This document shows positions 1 to 12,447 of a DNA stretch of 64,000 bases, one piece after another. The DNA comes from Stercorarius parasiticus. Taxonomy: Eukaryota > Chordata > Aves > Charadriiformes > Stercorariidae. The notes under the pieces are model-generated. The model was not told where the DNA came from, searched no databases, and worked only from the letters and a program-made list of their open reading frames with translations. The stretch spans positions 62,001 through 126,000 of the forward strand of contig VWZL01000615.1 of NCBI GenBank assembly GCA_013396915.1, written 5' to 3'. The position numbers and the translations under genes were made by a program. Position 1 is the first letter of the stretch; each line of letters begins with the position of its first letter.

Positions 1-190
1 CTCTTGGTATGCATGTTTCTGGTTCAGCTCTTGTCTGTTCCAGTGCTAAGGTATGCTTCAGGAAGATGCAATATTTCTCAGCTTGTTTTCTGGAATTGTT
101 CCCTCCCTGCCCTTTGACACTTCAAAGAATTTAAGTGCTTTTCGTTTGGGTCAGGAAAAGATAAAAGGTAAGAAATAGAGCCAGTTAAGA
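1..190. other. Intergenic sequence downstream of RSL1D1
   Basis: No exon, repeat or RNA gene is recognisable here. It lies beyond the predicted RSL1D1 cleavage site, and the next gene is outside the window. Confidence 0.4.
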
Positions 191-197
191 TCGTGAG

Positions 198-203
198 TTT
201 ATT
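198..203 (-). other. RSL1D1: Poly(A) signal of RSL1D1
   Basis: TTTATT on the plus strand reads AATAAA on the RSL1D1 strand, 180 nt past the stop codon. It is the only canonical hexamer between the stop and the window edge that I noticed, so cleavage is expected near 170-190. This gives a 3'UTR of about 200 nt. The use of this site is inferred. Confidence 0.6.
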
Positions 204-382
204 TCCTCCAGCTCATCAGTTAGAAGGAAACACAAATGAATCACTGCAGGTCTCAGTGAAAAAAGCTCCTGGAATCAGATTTTCTTAAGAAGGTATTTTA
301 CTTCATCAATGTATTTGTTTACTAAAAAGACACCACTGAATGACTATATAAAATGTGTTGCAACAGACAACATTCATGCTGA

Positions 383-3300
383 CTATGGCCTACACACTTC
401 CTTGGGTGCTTGCTTTGGTGTTTTTGAAGACTTCTTGGCGGACTGTATTGATTTGCCAGCTTTAGGTGTTGCAAAAGACTTTGCTTCAGGCTTTTTGGGA
501 GTCTTTTTCATCTCTTTTTCTTTTACTGTTTCCTTTGGCATGCTGAGCTGCTTGGCTTTTTTCTGTTTTGGTGATGTCTGCAAGTCTGCATGCTCATCTG
601 TAACTTTAGGTTTTGGTTTCGGAGTCTCCACAGCTAGAGGTTGTTTCTTTCTCTTACCAGGGGGTGTTTTACTTTTCTTGCCCAGGTTGTCATCTTTTTC
701 TGGACGCAGTTCCATTTTCTGCATTTAAGACACACAAAAAAAATTACCCTTCCACCTAAGAAACATCTCTACTGTTTTTCAAGAAGAAGAATCGGTGAAA
801 AACATTATAAATGACAAATGCTTTCTATTGATTGAACTGTGCCATAGTCCAAATATCTGTTCATATTTCAGTCTGGAAGCAAATTAAAGACAGAACTAAA
901 TCATGAAAATAATGAAAAAATAACAAAATGGTAAGAAAGTAAGTAGATTTAACAAATGCAAGGATCCTCTTGGCCAGTGAAGTCACTGACCTCTGCTGGC
1001 AGAGCTTTAAACCACAGTCCTCCTCTGCCTGCATTTCCAGGCTTAATAGACTGAATAGAGATCAGCTCTATTTGAAGTCCAGCTGTAGACACACAAACTG
1101 ACTGCACTCTTACCTGTGCACTACACCTGGTATTCCCTAAAATTCATCACATATTCCCAGATGGCCCTCATGAAAGAAAGCTGCTGTCATCAGAACAATT
1201 CATATAGCCCAACTCTAGCTGTATCTATCACAGGTCTCTGGAAACAGGGCTCTGGCAATCAGATCATGTGAGCTAATCCAGACCTGTTGCAGAAGAGCAG
1301 CTTGAAGCAACCTGTATGAGTTTTTCTGATGCGCCTGCACATAATCAGAGCTTTAGTTTGGGCAAAAGTGCATCGTTAAGAGTTTAAGGATATGCTGCAA
1401 TCATGAATGCAGTATAACTGAGTTGAATTTATAAGTGTTACTGTTTTATTCATCCAAATATATTTCCTAGGTATTTGTTAAATATGAGTGTTATCAGTCT
1501 GGTTGTTTTGCAGACAGGTTAATGACATGATTCACATAATCTCCGATACTGGCAATGGTAAATCAATGCAGTATTTCATGTAAGCTGCTAGCTCTCAACT
1601 TATATTATGTGACTGTTAATGTTGCATATTACTTTCCTAGAGGATGTTACTTGTTTTTCCTCAAGTTTTGCACTCCAGACAGAAAATGATACATTAAAAT
1701 TTAATTTTACAAAAAATTTTGTGATTTACAAGAATTTTATGATTCACTTGACTAAGTATTAATCTGTTTCTCAATCATTTACCATTTCTTCTGACTTCAG
1801 GCTTGTTATACGACCTAGACAAAATTGCTGCTATTCAGAAAATTACATAAAAGGACAATAACCACTGGCTTCCTTTGTCTGTAAGAGGGGTTAACTAAGA
1901 AATAAAAAACTCCCAAAACCAAAAAACCCCAAAACAAAACATGTCCCCAAGGCACCCCCCACATACACTGAGCTCTTGCCTTCACGATACAGTAAAAAAA
2001 AAAAATCCAGTTCACTTGAAGTGTGTTAACACACACTGTTCCCTAAGGGGCAATGAACGATTTAAACAGTTCAAAATTTTTTAATTTTAACAGACATGTG
2101 AGTTATCAATATTATCCAACAATTACCTCCAGCTCAGCTAAGATGGTTGTTTGCATAGGCACCAGTTGTGGAATTTCATCATCATCATGATCACCTGGTT
2201 CTTGGACGACTACTTCTTTTTCTTTTATTGCAAACTCCTTGGTAGCAGCAGCAGCATTAACTTCAGGTGTCAAAGAGACTTGACTTGAATTCAGTTTTTT
2301 AGCTGACTTTTTCGGTTTCTTTTTCTTTTCCTTCTAGAATTAATTGGAAGTACATCTCAGACAAATCCCCACAATAGTTCTAAATGTATGATAATTATTT
2401 TAATATGCTGAAAAATAAGACAGTCTAGCAACATTAATTTAAATACTGTTGCTTAATAGACCTGGACTGGTCAAGCATATGTAAAATATGAAAAAATGCA
2501 TTACTTTCAGAAGTTATCATAAACAGCTCATAAGTAAACAATAATAATGTCAAGATTACAGTCTTTAAATTGAATATATACTCCAAATTTATTTTAGACA
2601 AAAGAACATAAGCAGGAGTCAGTACAAAGGAATAGCTAATACTTTTCTATTTAAAAAAAAAATAGGCGAGCCTCCCCTCATATGTACAAGTATATGAGCT
2701 TATGAATTATTCATATGCCACTGACTGGCAAATAAATAATGAATGCAAAGTCTGTATCTGTATATGTTAATGAGTGTATTTGCAGAAGGCAGATGTAATT
2801 AAACAATAGAAGCAAAAGTTTTAAGAACGAATCTCAGCTCCCTACAGTTTAGGACTAGAAATGCTTAACTTACTTATTTCCAGTTTGCTTTACAACCTAT
2901 CAGGGAGTTTCCATGATTTTGTTAGTATTACTGAGTATTTGAAAAGCTCAGAGTCAGGAGCGCCTAACCCATCTGTAGCCATAAATACCTGGGATCAACT
3001 GCTAAACCATTTAAACCCAACACATCAGATACTATAATGCATAAAAGGAAGCCAAGCAACTAGTCATTCCAATTTGGTTTTATGGGAATGTTGAAGAATT
3101 TTATTATTTTTTTTTTTACCTTTACTTCCTTTTTTTTGAGAGATGGCTGGCTGTCAAGCTCGTCCAAGTTGGAGATATTTGCAGTAAAAATTGGAAGTGC
3201 AACTGATGTAAGTGTTTTGAGGTGAAGAATTTTTACATTTTTCCAATTCTGCAACAACAAAAAGAGTATGTTATGTAAAACTAACAAGGCTGAATTATGA

Positions 3301-6097
3301 ACTGGTTTGGCTTTACCACAGTCAATCAGCAGTACCTTTGGTAACTTCTTAGCAATCACCTCAGCTGCTGCAATGATATTATCTACTATCTCATCAGCTT
3401 TCATTCCAGTGTGACCTATACGTGCTGTACTGAAAGAAGAAAAGAGTAATATTCATATGTGGGCAAATAAACGTGTCAAGTTACATGTTCTCAGGCATAC
3501 CCAGAAATGAAAAAAGGCCACCTATCTGCAATTATCTTAACTTTCATAAAGGATGTCTAGCTATTGCAGAAGTCTTTTGTAGTAACAGCCAGAATAGATT
3601 TACCTGTATTAACCTTTCTGTATTTGGATATGCAACTTCTGCCTTGTATTACAAAGCATATCACCAAGTTATATTGTTTTATGTGCACAATAAGTGAAGA
3701 CACTTCTACAAGAACAGAATATTTTGGAAGCAGTTTATCTAATTTAATAGAAATATTTTTCTAAGATCGTACGTGCTGTTTGACAGTGACAGTTGCCTAG
3801 AAATTCCTTAGGTATAAGGAAAAAGAGACAAAAAGTCAAACTTTACAGTAAAATTTTTTAAGTAGAACTACTTATTTCTTTATACAGGTTAAGGTTCAAA
3901 ACGGCCCATATCTGGAATGGTGACCTTTAACCTCTTTTATTCACATATCAATGGAATAAAAATAACTCATTTAAAATTCCTACAGTTAAGGTACAACCAT
4001 CTTTCAAGTAAAGTATTAATCTACTCATACTTACTAACAGCACCCTTTGTTGGTAACTGGGAGTGTTGTCCCCTGGATATGTTTTTGTAGTTCCTTAGCA
4101 AGATTTCTGGCTTTTAGGTTTACAGATAAAGGTGCCCTAAAAAAGAAAGGAGGGGAATTTAAAAAAAAAAATTACAAAAACCCCCAAAACAAACAAGCCA
4201 AACTAAAAACCACCACCACCCCCTCGCCAAAAAACCCCAACCAACCAAAACTTTACTGAGAAGAATTTTTAAAAAGATAATGCAATATGGATATTCAGAA
4301 TTTAAAGACCTACTTCTTCCTTTCATAAAAGTGTTTTCCTAGGTGTGAGGGCAAGAGCCTTCTAATTCGGTCATCAGATAGAAAGAGATCAAATCTGTTC
4401 AGGAGGCGACGCTTTGCTTCAAATAGTTTATACTCTTTTTTGAGAGTTTTGTATGAGATGATCTGCAATGCAAGTAACAGTTTAGTCCCCATCACTGAAA
4501 ACACAGCCTAGAGCACTCCTGAGAACTGCACAGAATTAACTGCATAACTGACAGTCTATCATGGTGCATTATCTTAGAATGCTGAAGACAATCCATAGAA
4601 AAAGGATACAGTACTTTTTGTTTTAAGAAACAAACAATATTGATCTCATGCATAGTAACTGCGAATCACCAAACAGAACCAGAGTCCAAGTAACATCTAA
4701 ATCAAGGTTAAATACAACAATAAAATTATTTTCTAGTTTTATTACTAATAGCATAAACAATCCAGCCGCAAAGAACCCAAATAGTCTTTTACATTGTGAG
4801 TTTTTCTGGTTGCTTACTCAAAATAAATATTGAGCATTTTCCTAGCAATTACATCCGATTGCTAAAAATCCTGTTTCAAGTTGAAGAAATTATTGAGTAA
4901 ATTTTGAAGTTTAGAAAAACTAAAGTTTGAATAGTCAGAAAAATCTTACTAGAGATCATTAACTCAGAACCAAGATTAGAATATTAAACAGCAGAAAACA
5001 ACGACCTTCCCTTTTTGTTTGTACAAGAGGAAAGAAATGGCAGTACTGTACTATACCATCATATATCTCTCTTACCTGGCTAACACTTTTGATGCCCTTC
5101 TGGATTAAAAGTTTCCTGTACAGATTTTCAGTCTGTTCTGCTGATAAATTCGGTTCGTCCCTTGTGAAGAGGCAAACCTCAGCTGTTTCTGGTCGAATGC
5201 CGTGGGGCAGTGGTCTACAACGAGAATACGAGATGGAAAGGGAACATCAGGAGAAGACAGACATTTCTTCCAGAACTCGGTCTACACTGCCTGCAGAGAT
5301 CACTACCCTTTAACAAGTACTACAGAGGAGCCATGTATCTGGACTCTGGTCTTTGTTAACTACTAAACGTCCTCAGTGGAGCCTCTACTTTTTAAAGCAC
5401 AAAGAGCTGTAAAAATTAAACAATGATATACCATGGCTCCAGTCGGATACAGCGCTGCACACATCTGTCCTGCCAGGAGCCACTACTTCGTGGGTCCTGG
5501 AAGCAGGAGGACCATTCATTCCCCCCTCTTTACATCACTGCTGCATCCAGCCAACAGACAAGTCTCTGCAGTACTGTAGCACAGATAAATACATGTAAGC
5601 TTCCTCAATACAGCATAACTGCAGTTATATACGCCATACCGCCTCGCAGCGGGGCAGGGCGGCGGCCGGCCCGACGACTCCCGGTCACAGCATGGGAACT
5701 GCCGGGACAGAGCGGCGGCCGCAACTCCCTTCAGCTCAGAATCCGCGAAGTGCTCTCGTCCAGCCGAAGGACAGGAGCCTCCCCAGTAACTACGCGTCCG
5801 AGAGTGAATTTCTTACATTTTGATAACCTGCGCCACCCGCGGGACCTTCCAGACCGTCACCAGCAGCTGGACGTTCTCGCTCTCGTTGAGGAGCAGCGCG
5901 CCTCGCTTGGCCTTGCTTCTGGCGAAAGCCACCAGGGCCTCCGCCGCCTTCTTCACCTGCAACAGCACCACAGAGGCCGCGGTTAAAGCCGGGGCCGGGG
6001 CCGGGGCCGGGGCCGGGGCCGGGGCCGGGGCCGGGGCCGTCCCCATCCCCTCCCGCCGCACCTGGGCACGCTCCAGCTGCTCCGGTCCCCCCGCCAT
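383..6097 (-). CDS. RSL1D1: RSL1D1, ribosomal L1 domain-containing protein 1 (complete, 9 coding exons, 443 aa)
   Basis: Nucleolar protein with a ribosomal L1-like domain. The family is linked to ribosome biogenesis, nucleolar retention of partners and senescence control. Coding exons on the minus strand are 6062-6097, 5817-5956, 5076-5214, 4314-4462, 4035-4136, 3336-3429, 3120-3248, 2127-2333 and 383-718. All junctions are GT-AG and the phases join into 444 codons including TAG at 383-385. The start is the ATG at 6095-6097 in a strong context (GCCATGG). The L1 domain covers roughly residues 10-270, with recognisable blocks such as [15 protein letters not shown] (exon 4), [18 protein letters not shown] (exon 4) and [13 protein letters not shown] (exon 6). 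Exon 8 holds the acidic stretch [12 protein letters not shown]. Exon 9 is a Lys/Pro-rich tail with TPKKPEAK, as in mammals. Human RSL1D1 is about 490 aa, and the shorter length here comes mainly from a minimal N-terminus and a shorter tail. Identity is by recalled similarity. Exon ends are by eye. Confidence 0.95.
5991..6038. repeat. Perfect (GGGGCC)8 hexanucleotide microsatellite in RSL1D1 intron 1
   Basis: Eight uninterrupted GGGGCC units read on the plus strand, with partial units at both edges. They occupy almost half of the 105-nt intron 1 of RSL1D1 (5957-6061). On the RSL1D1 strand the repeat is GGCCCC. The intron has a GT donor (6061-6060) and an AG acceptor (5958-5957). Confidence 0.95.
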
Positions 6098-6110
6098 GGC
6101 TCCACGGGGC

Positions 6111-6116
6111 CACGTG
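6111..6116. promoter_or_regulatory. RSL1D1: Canonical E-box CACGTG upstream of the RSL1D1 start
   Basis: The palindrome CACGTG lies 14 bp upstream of the RSL1D1 ATG, inside the CpG island. CACGTG is the preferred site of MYC/MAX and USF, and ribosome-biogenesis genes are frequent MYC targets. Regulation by MYC here is inference. The site could also fall in the 5'UTR. Confidence 0.45.
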
Positions 6117-6142
6117 CGACTGCCGCGCCTGCACGTAGGCCG

Positions 6143-6150
6143 CCTTCCGG
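6143..6150 (-). promoter_or_regulatory. RSL1D1: ETS/GABP-type site CCGGAAGG
   Basis: CCTTCCGG on the plus strand reads CCGGAAGG on the RSL1D1 strand, about 45-55 bp upstream of the ATG. ETS sites of this kind are typical of TATA-less housekeeping promoters and often overlap start sites. Assignment is by motif only. Confidence 0.45.
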
Positions 6151-6439
6151 GCACGGCGGGGCACCTCCGGGGCGGGCCAAGGAGGCCGCACCGCCCCCAG
6201 CGTGAAGCCCCGGTTGAGGCGGGCTCGGCGGGGGAGGGAGATGTAGGGTGTCTCCGTGCAGCCTGCCTGACCAGCGGCGCCAGCCGTTCCGAGCAGCCGG
6301 CTCAGGGCTGCGCGCAGCCGGGGCTTCACAGCCTCCAGGGAGGGAGGCTGCGCTGCCTGTGCCGGCACCCCGTTCCTGTGCCTGCCGGGCCTCACGGTGA
6401 AAACATGGACTTTGTCGTACTCGCCTTGATCTACTGATG

Positions 6440-7910
6440 GTGCTGTATTGGTCCAGGCCGGGATGCTGCTGGCTACCTGTGCCTCCAGGGAACATGTTTA
6501 GTTGGCTTGTGTTTAGCTTGTTGTGCCCCAGGTCTTTTCCAGCAGAGCTGCTCCCCAGCCAGTCATTTCCCCACTCGTTCCCAAATGCAGATTTGCATTT
6601 GCCTTTGTTGAATATGGAAAGATTTGTGTTGCCCAATCCCTCCAGCCTGTCTAGGTGCCTCTGTACATGAGCCCTGCCCCCAGCGGTATTGATTGGTCCC
6701 CAAGTTTGAGGTCATCTGCAAACTTGATGTGGCCATGCTTCAGGTCACTGGTCAATATATTTAAATAGAGCATGTCCGAAGGCAAATCCCAGTAAAAAAT
6801 CTCCATTTGTTATTGGCCTTTAGGTAGAGTACAAGCCATTATCTCTGCCTTCAGAGCCCCATTGTCCCACCAGTTGTTAGCCATCTAGTTGGCCACCCAC
6901 CCAGACCATGACGTTTAGGATAGAAGACGACTGTGGGAGGCTGTTGAAAGCTGAGCTAAAGCTGAGGTGAATGCCATCCACTCCATTCCTCTCATTTGCA
7001 AATCTAGTAATTTTGTCATAGAAAGTAATCAGGTTGGTCAGGATGATGTGCAGTTGGTCCATCCATACCGATTGTTCCCAAGCACCTCCTTCATGTGCCC
7101 AAAAATGTATTCCAAGAGGACTTGTTCCACGATTTTCCCGGGGACAAAGTGAGCATGACTAGTTTGTGGCTCTCAGATCCTCCTCTTGGTGTTTTCTGGA
7201 GGTGGGGGAACATTTGCTTTTCTCCAGTCATTGGGACCCTCCCTCAGCTTCCTTTCAAAGGGGACAGTCTTGCTCTGACTTCAGCCAGCTCTCAGCATCC
7301 TTGAATGCAGCCCAACTGGACACAAAATCACTTGCCCTGCTCAGCAACCTTCCCACACGTCCTTGTTTGGCCTTTTTCTGCTGCTGTAGAAGCTGTTCTT
7401 GTTGCCCTTGACGTCCTGGCCTGTTTCAATCGCAGGTGAGCTTTTATTCTCCTAAGAAAATCCCTACATGCCCGAGCAATGTTTATAGATTCCTTCTTTG
7501 CAGCCTGTCCCTAAGTTTACCTCCTGTATTACTGTCTTTTTGCACTGGAGTGTCATAAGTTACATGCTTAGCCAAGCCAGTCTCCTGATAGATGTACTTG
7601 CTTTCCTGAGTGTCAGGAGTGACTGTTTTTATGATTGGAGGAGGTTGTCCTAAAGACCTGCTGCCAGCTTTCCTGAGCTCCTTTGCCCTTCAGAGCTAGC
7701 AGTTCTCTGAATAAACCAAAGTCTTCTGAAGTCCAGGGGCTGTACTCTGCTGTGCATCTTCCTCAGAGACCTCTCAGCATCTTGAACTCCACTATTTCCA
7801 GGTCACTACAGTTGAGGCTACCACTGATTGTCACATGCCAAACCATTGGTGTGAATAGTAAAGGCAGAACTGCTGCATTTCCATTTCAGTTTAGAAATGC
7901 ATTGACTGAC
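6440..7910 (-). mobile_element. Degenerate CR1-type non-LTR retrotransposon (LINE) fragment
   Basis: Read on the minus strand, 6877-7062 encodes a reverse-transcriptase-like piece containing NLITFYDKI followed by FSSAFNSLP, which resembles the CR1 RT block before its finger/palm motif. The adjoining frame near 7085-7150 resembles the PGKI/EQILLE region. The segment at 7380-7470 resembles the KGNKNSFY linker between endonuclease and RT. The plus strand at 6600-6720 and 7700-7850 has phrases typical of antisense CR1 copies in birds. Frames are broken by many stops and shifts, so the element is long dead. The 3' end faces 6440 and the 5' end is truncated near 7910. Boundaries are approximate. 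The CR1 assignment is from memory of the family. Confidence 0.8.
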
Positions 7911-10900
7911 TACATGGAAGTAGCTTAATTGTGGGATGCTTATTCCATCCAGTTCCACACTGGGTAAGTGCATTGTTTTGAGATCAAATCTAGCCTGGCA
8001 CAATTTTGGCTTCATTCTCACAGTGCTGCGTGCACCCTGGCAGCTTTGGGCTGTCTGCATTCATCACATGGGTAAACTGCTACCTGGATAATCAGCTATG
8101 CATAACCAGGGGTTAAATACACATGAAGTTAGGAGTCTCAGTCATTCACTATTCTCCTCCTCTAGATTTTTTCCTGCTCTTTGCCTTTCTAGTTATGGCT
8201 TTATTCCTTCTCATCAGATGTCTTCCAACAAAATTTGTGCTCTGTCTGTGTGCCAGTACAAAGAGAAAGGAATTAAAATACCCTAGTCTCTTGGCAAGCT
8301 GCTTTATGTGATAATTTATGTTTTCAGTCTGCTGGTAGTGTTCGTGGAGCAACAGTGGAATAGTTGATGTCTTCAAGACTTCCCCAGACTTAGGAAAGTT
8401 CTGTGTGATCATATACTGATATTAAAGAGTGAAAAAAAAAATCCTGGAAAATGGAAGTTTTAATTTTCTATTGTGTGATTTGTACAAATGAACAAAATAA
8501 ATGAAACTGGTTGAGAAAAAGAGGAGCTATCCTTTGTTACCATGTAATTGTATGAAGGATTGATTAGAGAAATTACTGAAAGGCTAGGAACATGCAGAGT
8601 AGCCAAATAGGGCAGACTCATTAAAATCTTTTCAGCAGTGCTAGAACTTATGCATATGATACTAGCTGTGGTGTTTTAAAATCTGATAATTGTATTAGCC
8701 TTGCTCCTGTCTCTGCATCAGCTTTGCATATTTTAGAGCAGCCATGTTTTAATAAAACATCAACATATTAGCATGTCATGTTAGAACAGAAAAAGTCAGA
8801 TGACTGAGACATCTCTGAAAATAAGCCAGGCTAGTCTTGTAAGTTATGACTGAACAGTATGTTTGAAGCCTGACTGTACTGGGTCACCATAGCATTAATA
8901 GGATAAAACTAGAGAGACTATTATTAGTGCCTCAAGTTCAAATTTTTCACATATCAGTCTCATCGAAGTACATTTTTCTGCAACATTTTAAGTCTGATGA
9001 CTAAATTTTACTAGATGTGATTTAACTGACTTAGTATGATCATTTTATCTTGAAAGGTGTTTGACAGCTAATAGAGCTGTCTTGTAAAAATAAGTTAATC
9101 TCTGGGTAATATTTCAGCTTAATACAGCATGCAATGAATATAAGGAGTGTGCTTTTAATTTAGCAAGTTCACAAATAATAGTTACTCTTACAAGGGAAAT
9201 TATGTTTGTTACCTTCATCAGTTTTATTGCTGTACACTAAATATATTCTGCTCTAGCCCTCAATTTAACCTTGTCTGATGATGAAAGTATGTATTTTTCC
9301 TTAAGCCATTTCTCACACTTATTTAAATACTGAGATTTCAAATGACATAATTGCAAGCCATTCTACCTCATTAGTTATTTAAGAGGATGTTTCTACATAT
9401 CCCTAATTTTATACTTTCTCCTGGCAAAAGGGATGTACAAGAAGCAATTGTTTCTGCTGTAAACAGGTCTTTGAGGTTTAAGATTATTCCCTTAGTGTGC
9501 ATCCCAAAAGCTCCAGTACCAGGTTTGCTTTCGTCCAGATTATTTGATGGCAGATGTAAAAATCCCAGGTCTCTAAAAGTGTATTTCTTGTAACAAAAGT
9601 AGCAAAAAGAATATGCAGAAATTAAACCAGGAGTAAGAAGTCCCTTTAGAAAGAGATCTCCGAAAAGAATCTCCTGGCTAGATCTGGAATTCAAGCACTA
9701 GTTTTCTTTAGATTGCGTTCCTTTGCAATCCTAGTCTAAGCCTGTAGCTATAATCTAATTAACTGTCAGATAGATGGATGCTTACAGTGCAAGTTATTCA
9801 CTTATTCAAAGACTACTTTCTCAGAGGCACCTGTCTTTGTGACACAAGCTGCAAAGTTTTCTTCTTTCCTGTGCCTACCATCAGTTCCACACGGTTAACA
9901 GATGACAGCAACAGTCTCAAGTACCTTTTTTTCATCCACCAGTTAGCCTGTCATATCTCTTATTACTCTTATTCAGAAATATGTGGATTTTTTTAGGTGT
10001 ATGTAACTGAGGAGAGACGTAGACAAATGCAATTTATGTTGGAAGTTGAGACTTTTTTGGGAAGTAAAGCTAGTGAAAGGAAATGTATCATTAAAAGTTA
10101 TATATAAACACAACAGATTTTGGGTTTGTTAGCATAAATCTCCATTTTATATTAAGACTAGACTCCTTTCTAGCATTTCTTCAGAGGAAAAGAAGTATTT
10201 TGTCAGGTTTATAGTGTGTTAAAATAAACACAAGGAAAGAAACAGGTTCACAATATAAAATCTTCAGTAGTAACTCCAGTTTTGTTGGTATATTTTTCTT
10301 TACCAAATCCTCTATAGGGTATACAAAAACAGCAGAATAAGTAAGAGCCTTTAAGTATCAGTTCAGGAAGAAAACAGTCTTATCTGGAGCACATTTCGTC
10401 TGCTTTAACATCATCATTCAAACAGTCTGCATTAAGAACCAAAAAGCCAGAGTAATACAGAATCAAATACTTGGGACATTGAAACAATCTTTTTTTTTTT
10501 CTTAGGTAATATTCAGTAATAAACACTTATAAAAACACATTTCTCATAATTAACATAGTTTTTAACATATGGACCAGTGCCAGAAGTAGTCTGAAACAGA
10601 GGTTTTTCACTGAGCAATTTTCGCTGGGTTTTTATGCCACTGAAAAAAACATCTGCAGAGGGGCATAAAATTCACAATCAGCAAATATCCCCATGGATAA
10701 ACCTCCATAAAGCAGCCATTTTTCTTACAACACTATTACACCATCATCAATAGCTTGTTGTTCAAGAAGACAATTTAGTACCAGAATAAGTGTCTCAGGA
10801 AACTGGTGCCATCATGTTTATGCATCAGTTCCCGATTGTCTGCAAAGATGACTAAGGTAGCTGGAATGGTTTCCAAGTAGGTAGTTGATGGCAATTTAGT

Positions 10901-11134
10901 CAACTGATTGGTGTACCCATTCCTCCATTGAGTGTGCTTTACTTCTTGTAACTTGCAGAAACAATTATTTTCCTGTTGCAAAATAATTAGTACTGCTGCA
11001 CATTCAGATTTTTTTTTTTTTTTTTTACATTTAATTATTGTTACATATACCAAAGGCTTTCCGTTCAAGGACATACAAGGTCTTAATTTATAGAATTATA
11101 ATTTATGTTTTTATAAGTTACATCATGGCTATAC

Positions 11135-11395
11135 ACTTAAGCCGTATCTACACTACAAACTTTGGCCAACACTCGGGGAGAAAGTGATCCTCATCGGTAC
11201 CGCACTGCACATACAGACTGCTGTAAATGCCGTTATACTGGAGGGGCGAAAAGCCCCACATCCCTCCTTTCTGCAGAAACATGCTCAGTTTTGCTGGTAT
11301 GAGTTACATCTACACCAGGACCCAGGAATACTCTGCCAGTATCACATGCTAGCACAGTTCCACTGGCAGAGCTCCTAGGATTCCTGTAGCTTAAA
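11135..11395. mobile_element. MITE-like remnant of a non-autonomous DNA transposon
   Basis: The segment begins near GTATCTACACTACAAACTTT and contains several 'tctacac', 'gctggtat' and 'ggcaga' phrases. These resemble the terminal and internal modules of the 'tgtctacact' family of non-autonomous DNA transposons that I recall from bird and turtle genomes. No protein is encoded. Family name, boundaries and target-site duplication cannot be fixed by eye. Confidence 0.45.
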
Positions 11396-12441
11396 TCCAA
11401 GTTCTATTTCCTTTTTTTTTTTCCTTTTTCTCTTTTCCTTCCTTTCAACTATTGTGGTTGCACAGCTCCTTTATTTTTTTTCCATCTTCAGAGCAGCATA
11501 TCACATGTTTTCACAAAAGGAAGTATTCAAAATGGTCATTTAAAAAAATTTATTACATCAGTGAATCAGCAATAGTTTTGATTTCAAACAAAGCCACATT
11601 ATGTTTTTTTCTTCTTTCATCTAGATTTAGCCATACTCAATAGTAGTAAAAATGGGACTATAAAATGTAGAATGGAGATGAAATTAAAAAGTTGAGATAC
11701 TCTTCAAGTACAATGTGCTTTCATCACTTCTACCCAAAATGCAGCCAATTTGTGTAGATTTATGCCTTACATTTTCAAATCAATATGTCTGCTGTAGAAT
11801 GCAAATATTTTATACCCAAATAAAAACAGTGCAGGCAACTCCTACAGGTTAGCAATATCTGTAGTTGTATAATGCAGATTCTGTTAATGAACTTTAAATA
11901 ATTTAGCCTCCCTTAGACTGACGTTAACTGGATTTATGGTAATTGTAATCAAATGCAATAGATGGGATGAGTAATGGAAATGCTAAGACTAGTATTTCAA
12001 CCCACCAGACGGTTTTTCAGTTTAATAATACATACTCAGTCCAGCCTCAAAATAATGAAGTTTTAGAATCTCTCAAGTTTTCTTGAAAGTGGAGAAATTC
12101 TACTGGAGCATTATGTAGTCTTGAGATGCATTTCAATGCTTTAAAAACATTTTAAAAGTTTAACAATTTAGGAATCTAAATGTAAGTATTCTCCAATAAT
12201 GGTCTTTGCAAATTTCAAATCCATGAGCTTACTTCAAGAAAGCAGTCAGATATGTGGAAATCTCAAGTCAATCCAGAACCTGAACAAGACAGTAAGCTTC
12301 CTTGGCTTTTAATTTCTTCATTAGTTTAAGATCCAAGGAACTGTGGGGTTTGTTCACTTGGTAGGAAAAAAAAAGTTATTTTTATTTTTAAACTGATTTA
12401 CCAAAAAAATAAAAGCCCAGAGGTTTGCAGACATAATAAAA

Positions 12442-12447
12442 TTTATT
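12442..12447 (-). other. GSPT1: Candidate distal poly(A) signal for GSPT1
   Basis: TTTATT on the plus strand reads AATAAA on the GSPT1 strand, about 1.7 kb past the stop codon. It would give a long 3'UTR isoform. Use is unproven. Confidence 0.3.

Larger units (their letters stand above)
5640..6440. promoter_or_regulatory. RSL1D1: CpG island covering the RSL1D1 promoter, exon 1 and exon 2
   Basis: GC- and CpG-rich block with sharp edges against AT-rich flanks. It covers coding exons 1 and 2 of RSL1D1 and the upstream region. No TATA box is evident near the ATG. The block explains the long overlapping open frames on both strands here (for example 5820-6437 plus and 5983-6636 minus), which share no domain and are GC artefacts. 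Confidence 0.8.

Noticed and set aside
2161..2200. Possible C/D-box snoRNA signal (tcatcatcatc) on the minus strand
   Set aside because: It is the Asp codon run of RSL1D1 exon 8 (DHDDDE), not an intronic RNA.
5820..6437. 205-codon plus-strand open frame across the RSL1D1 promoter
   Set aside because: It owes its length to the GGGGCC repeat and GC-rich composition. No domain, and it is antisense to well-supported RSL1D1 exons.
5983..6636. 217-codon minus-strand open frame upstream of RSL1D1
   Set aside because: It reads the GGCCCC repeat as Pro-Arg and runs through the promoter into the CR1 3' end. No domain and no splice support.
6877..7062. Possible host gene encoding a reverse-transcriptase-like peptide
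   Set aside because: The peptide is part of a decayed CR1 LINE with broken frames on both sides, not a domesticated gene.
11184..11378. 64-codon plus-strand open frame
   Set aside because: Falls inside the MITE-like remnant and has no recognisable domain.
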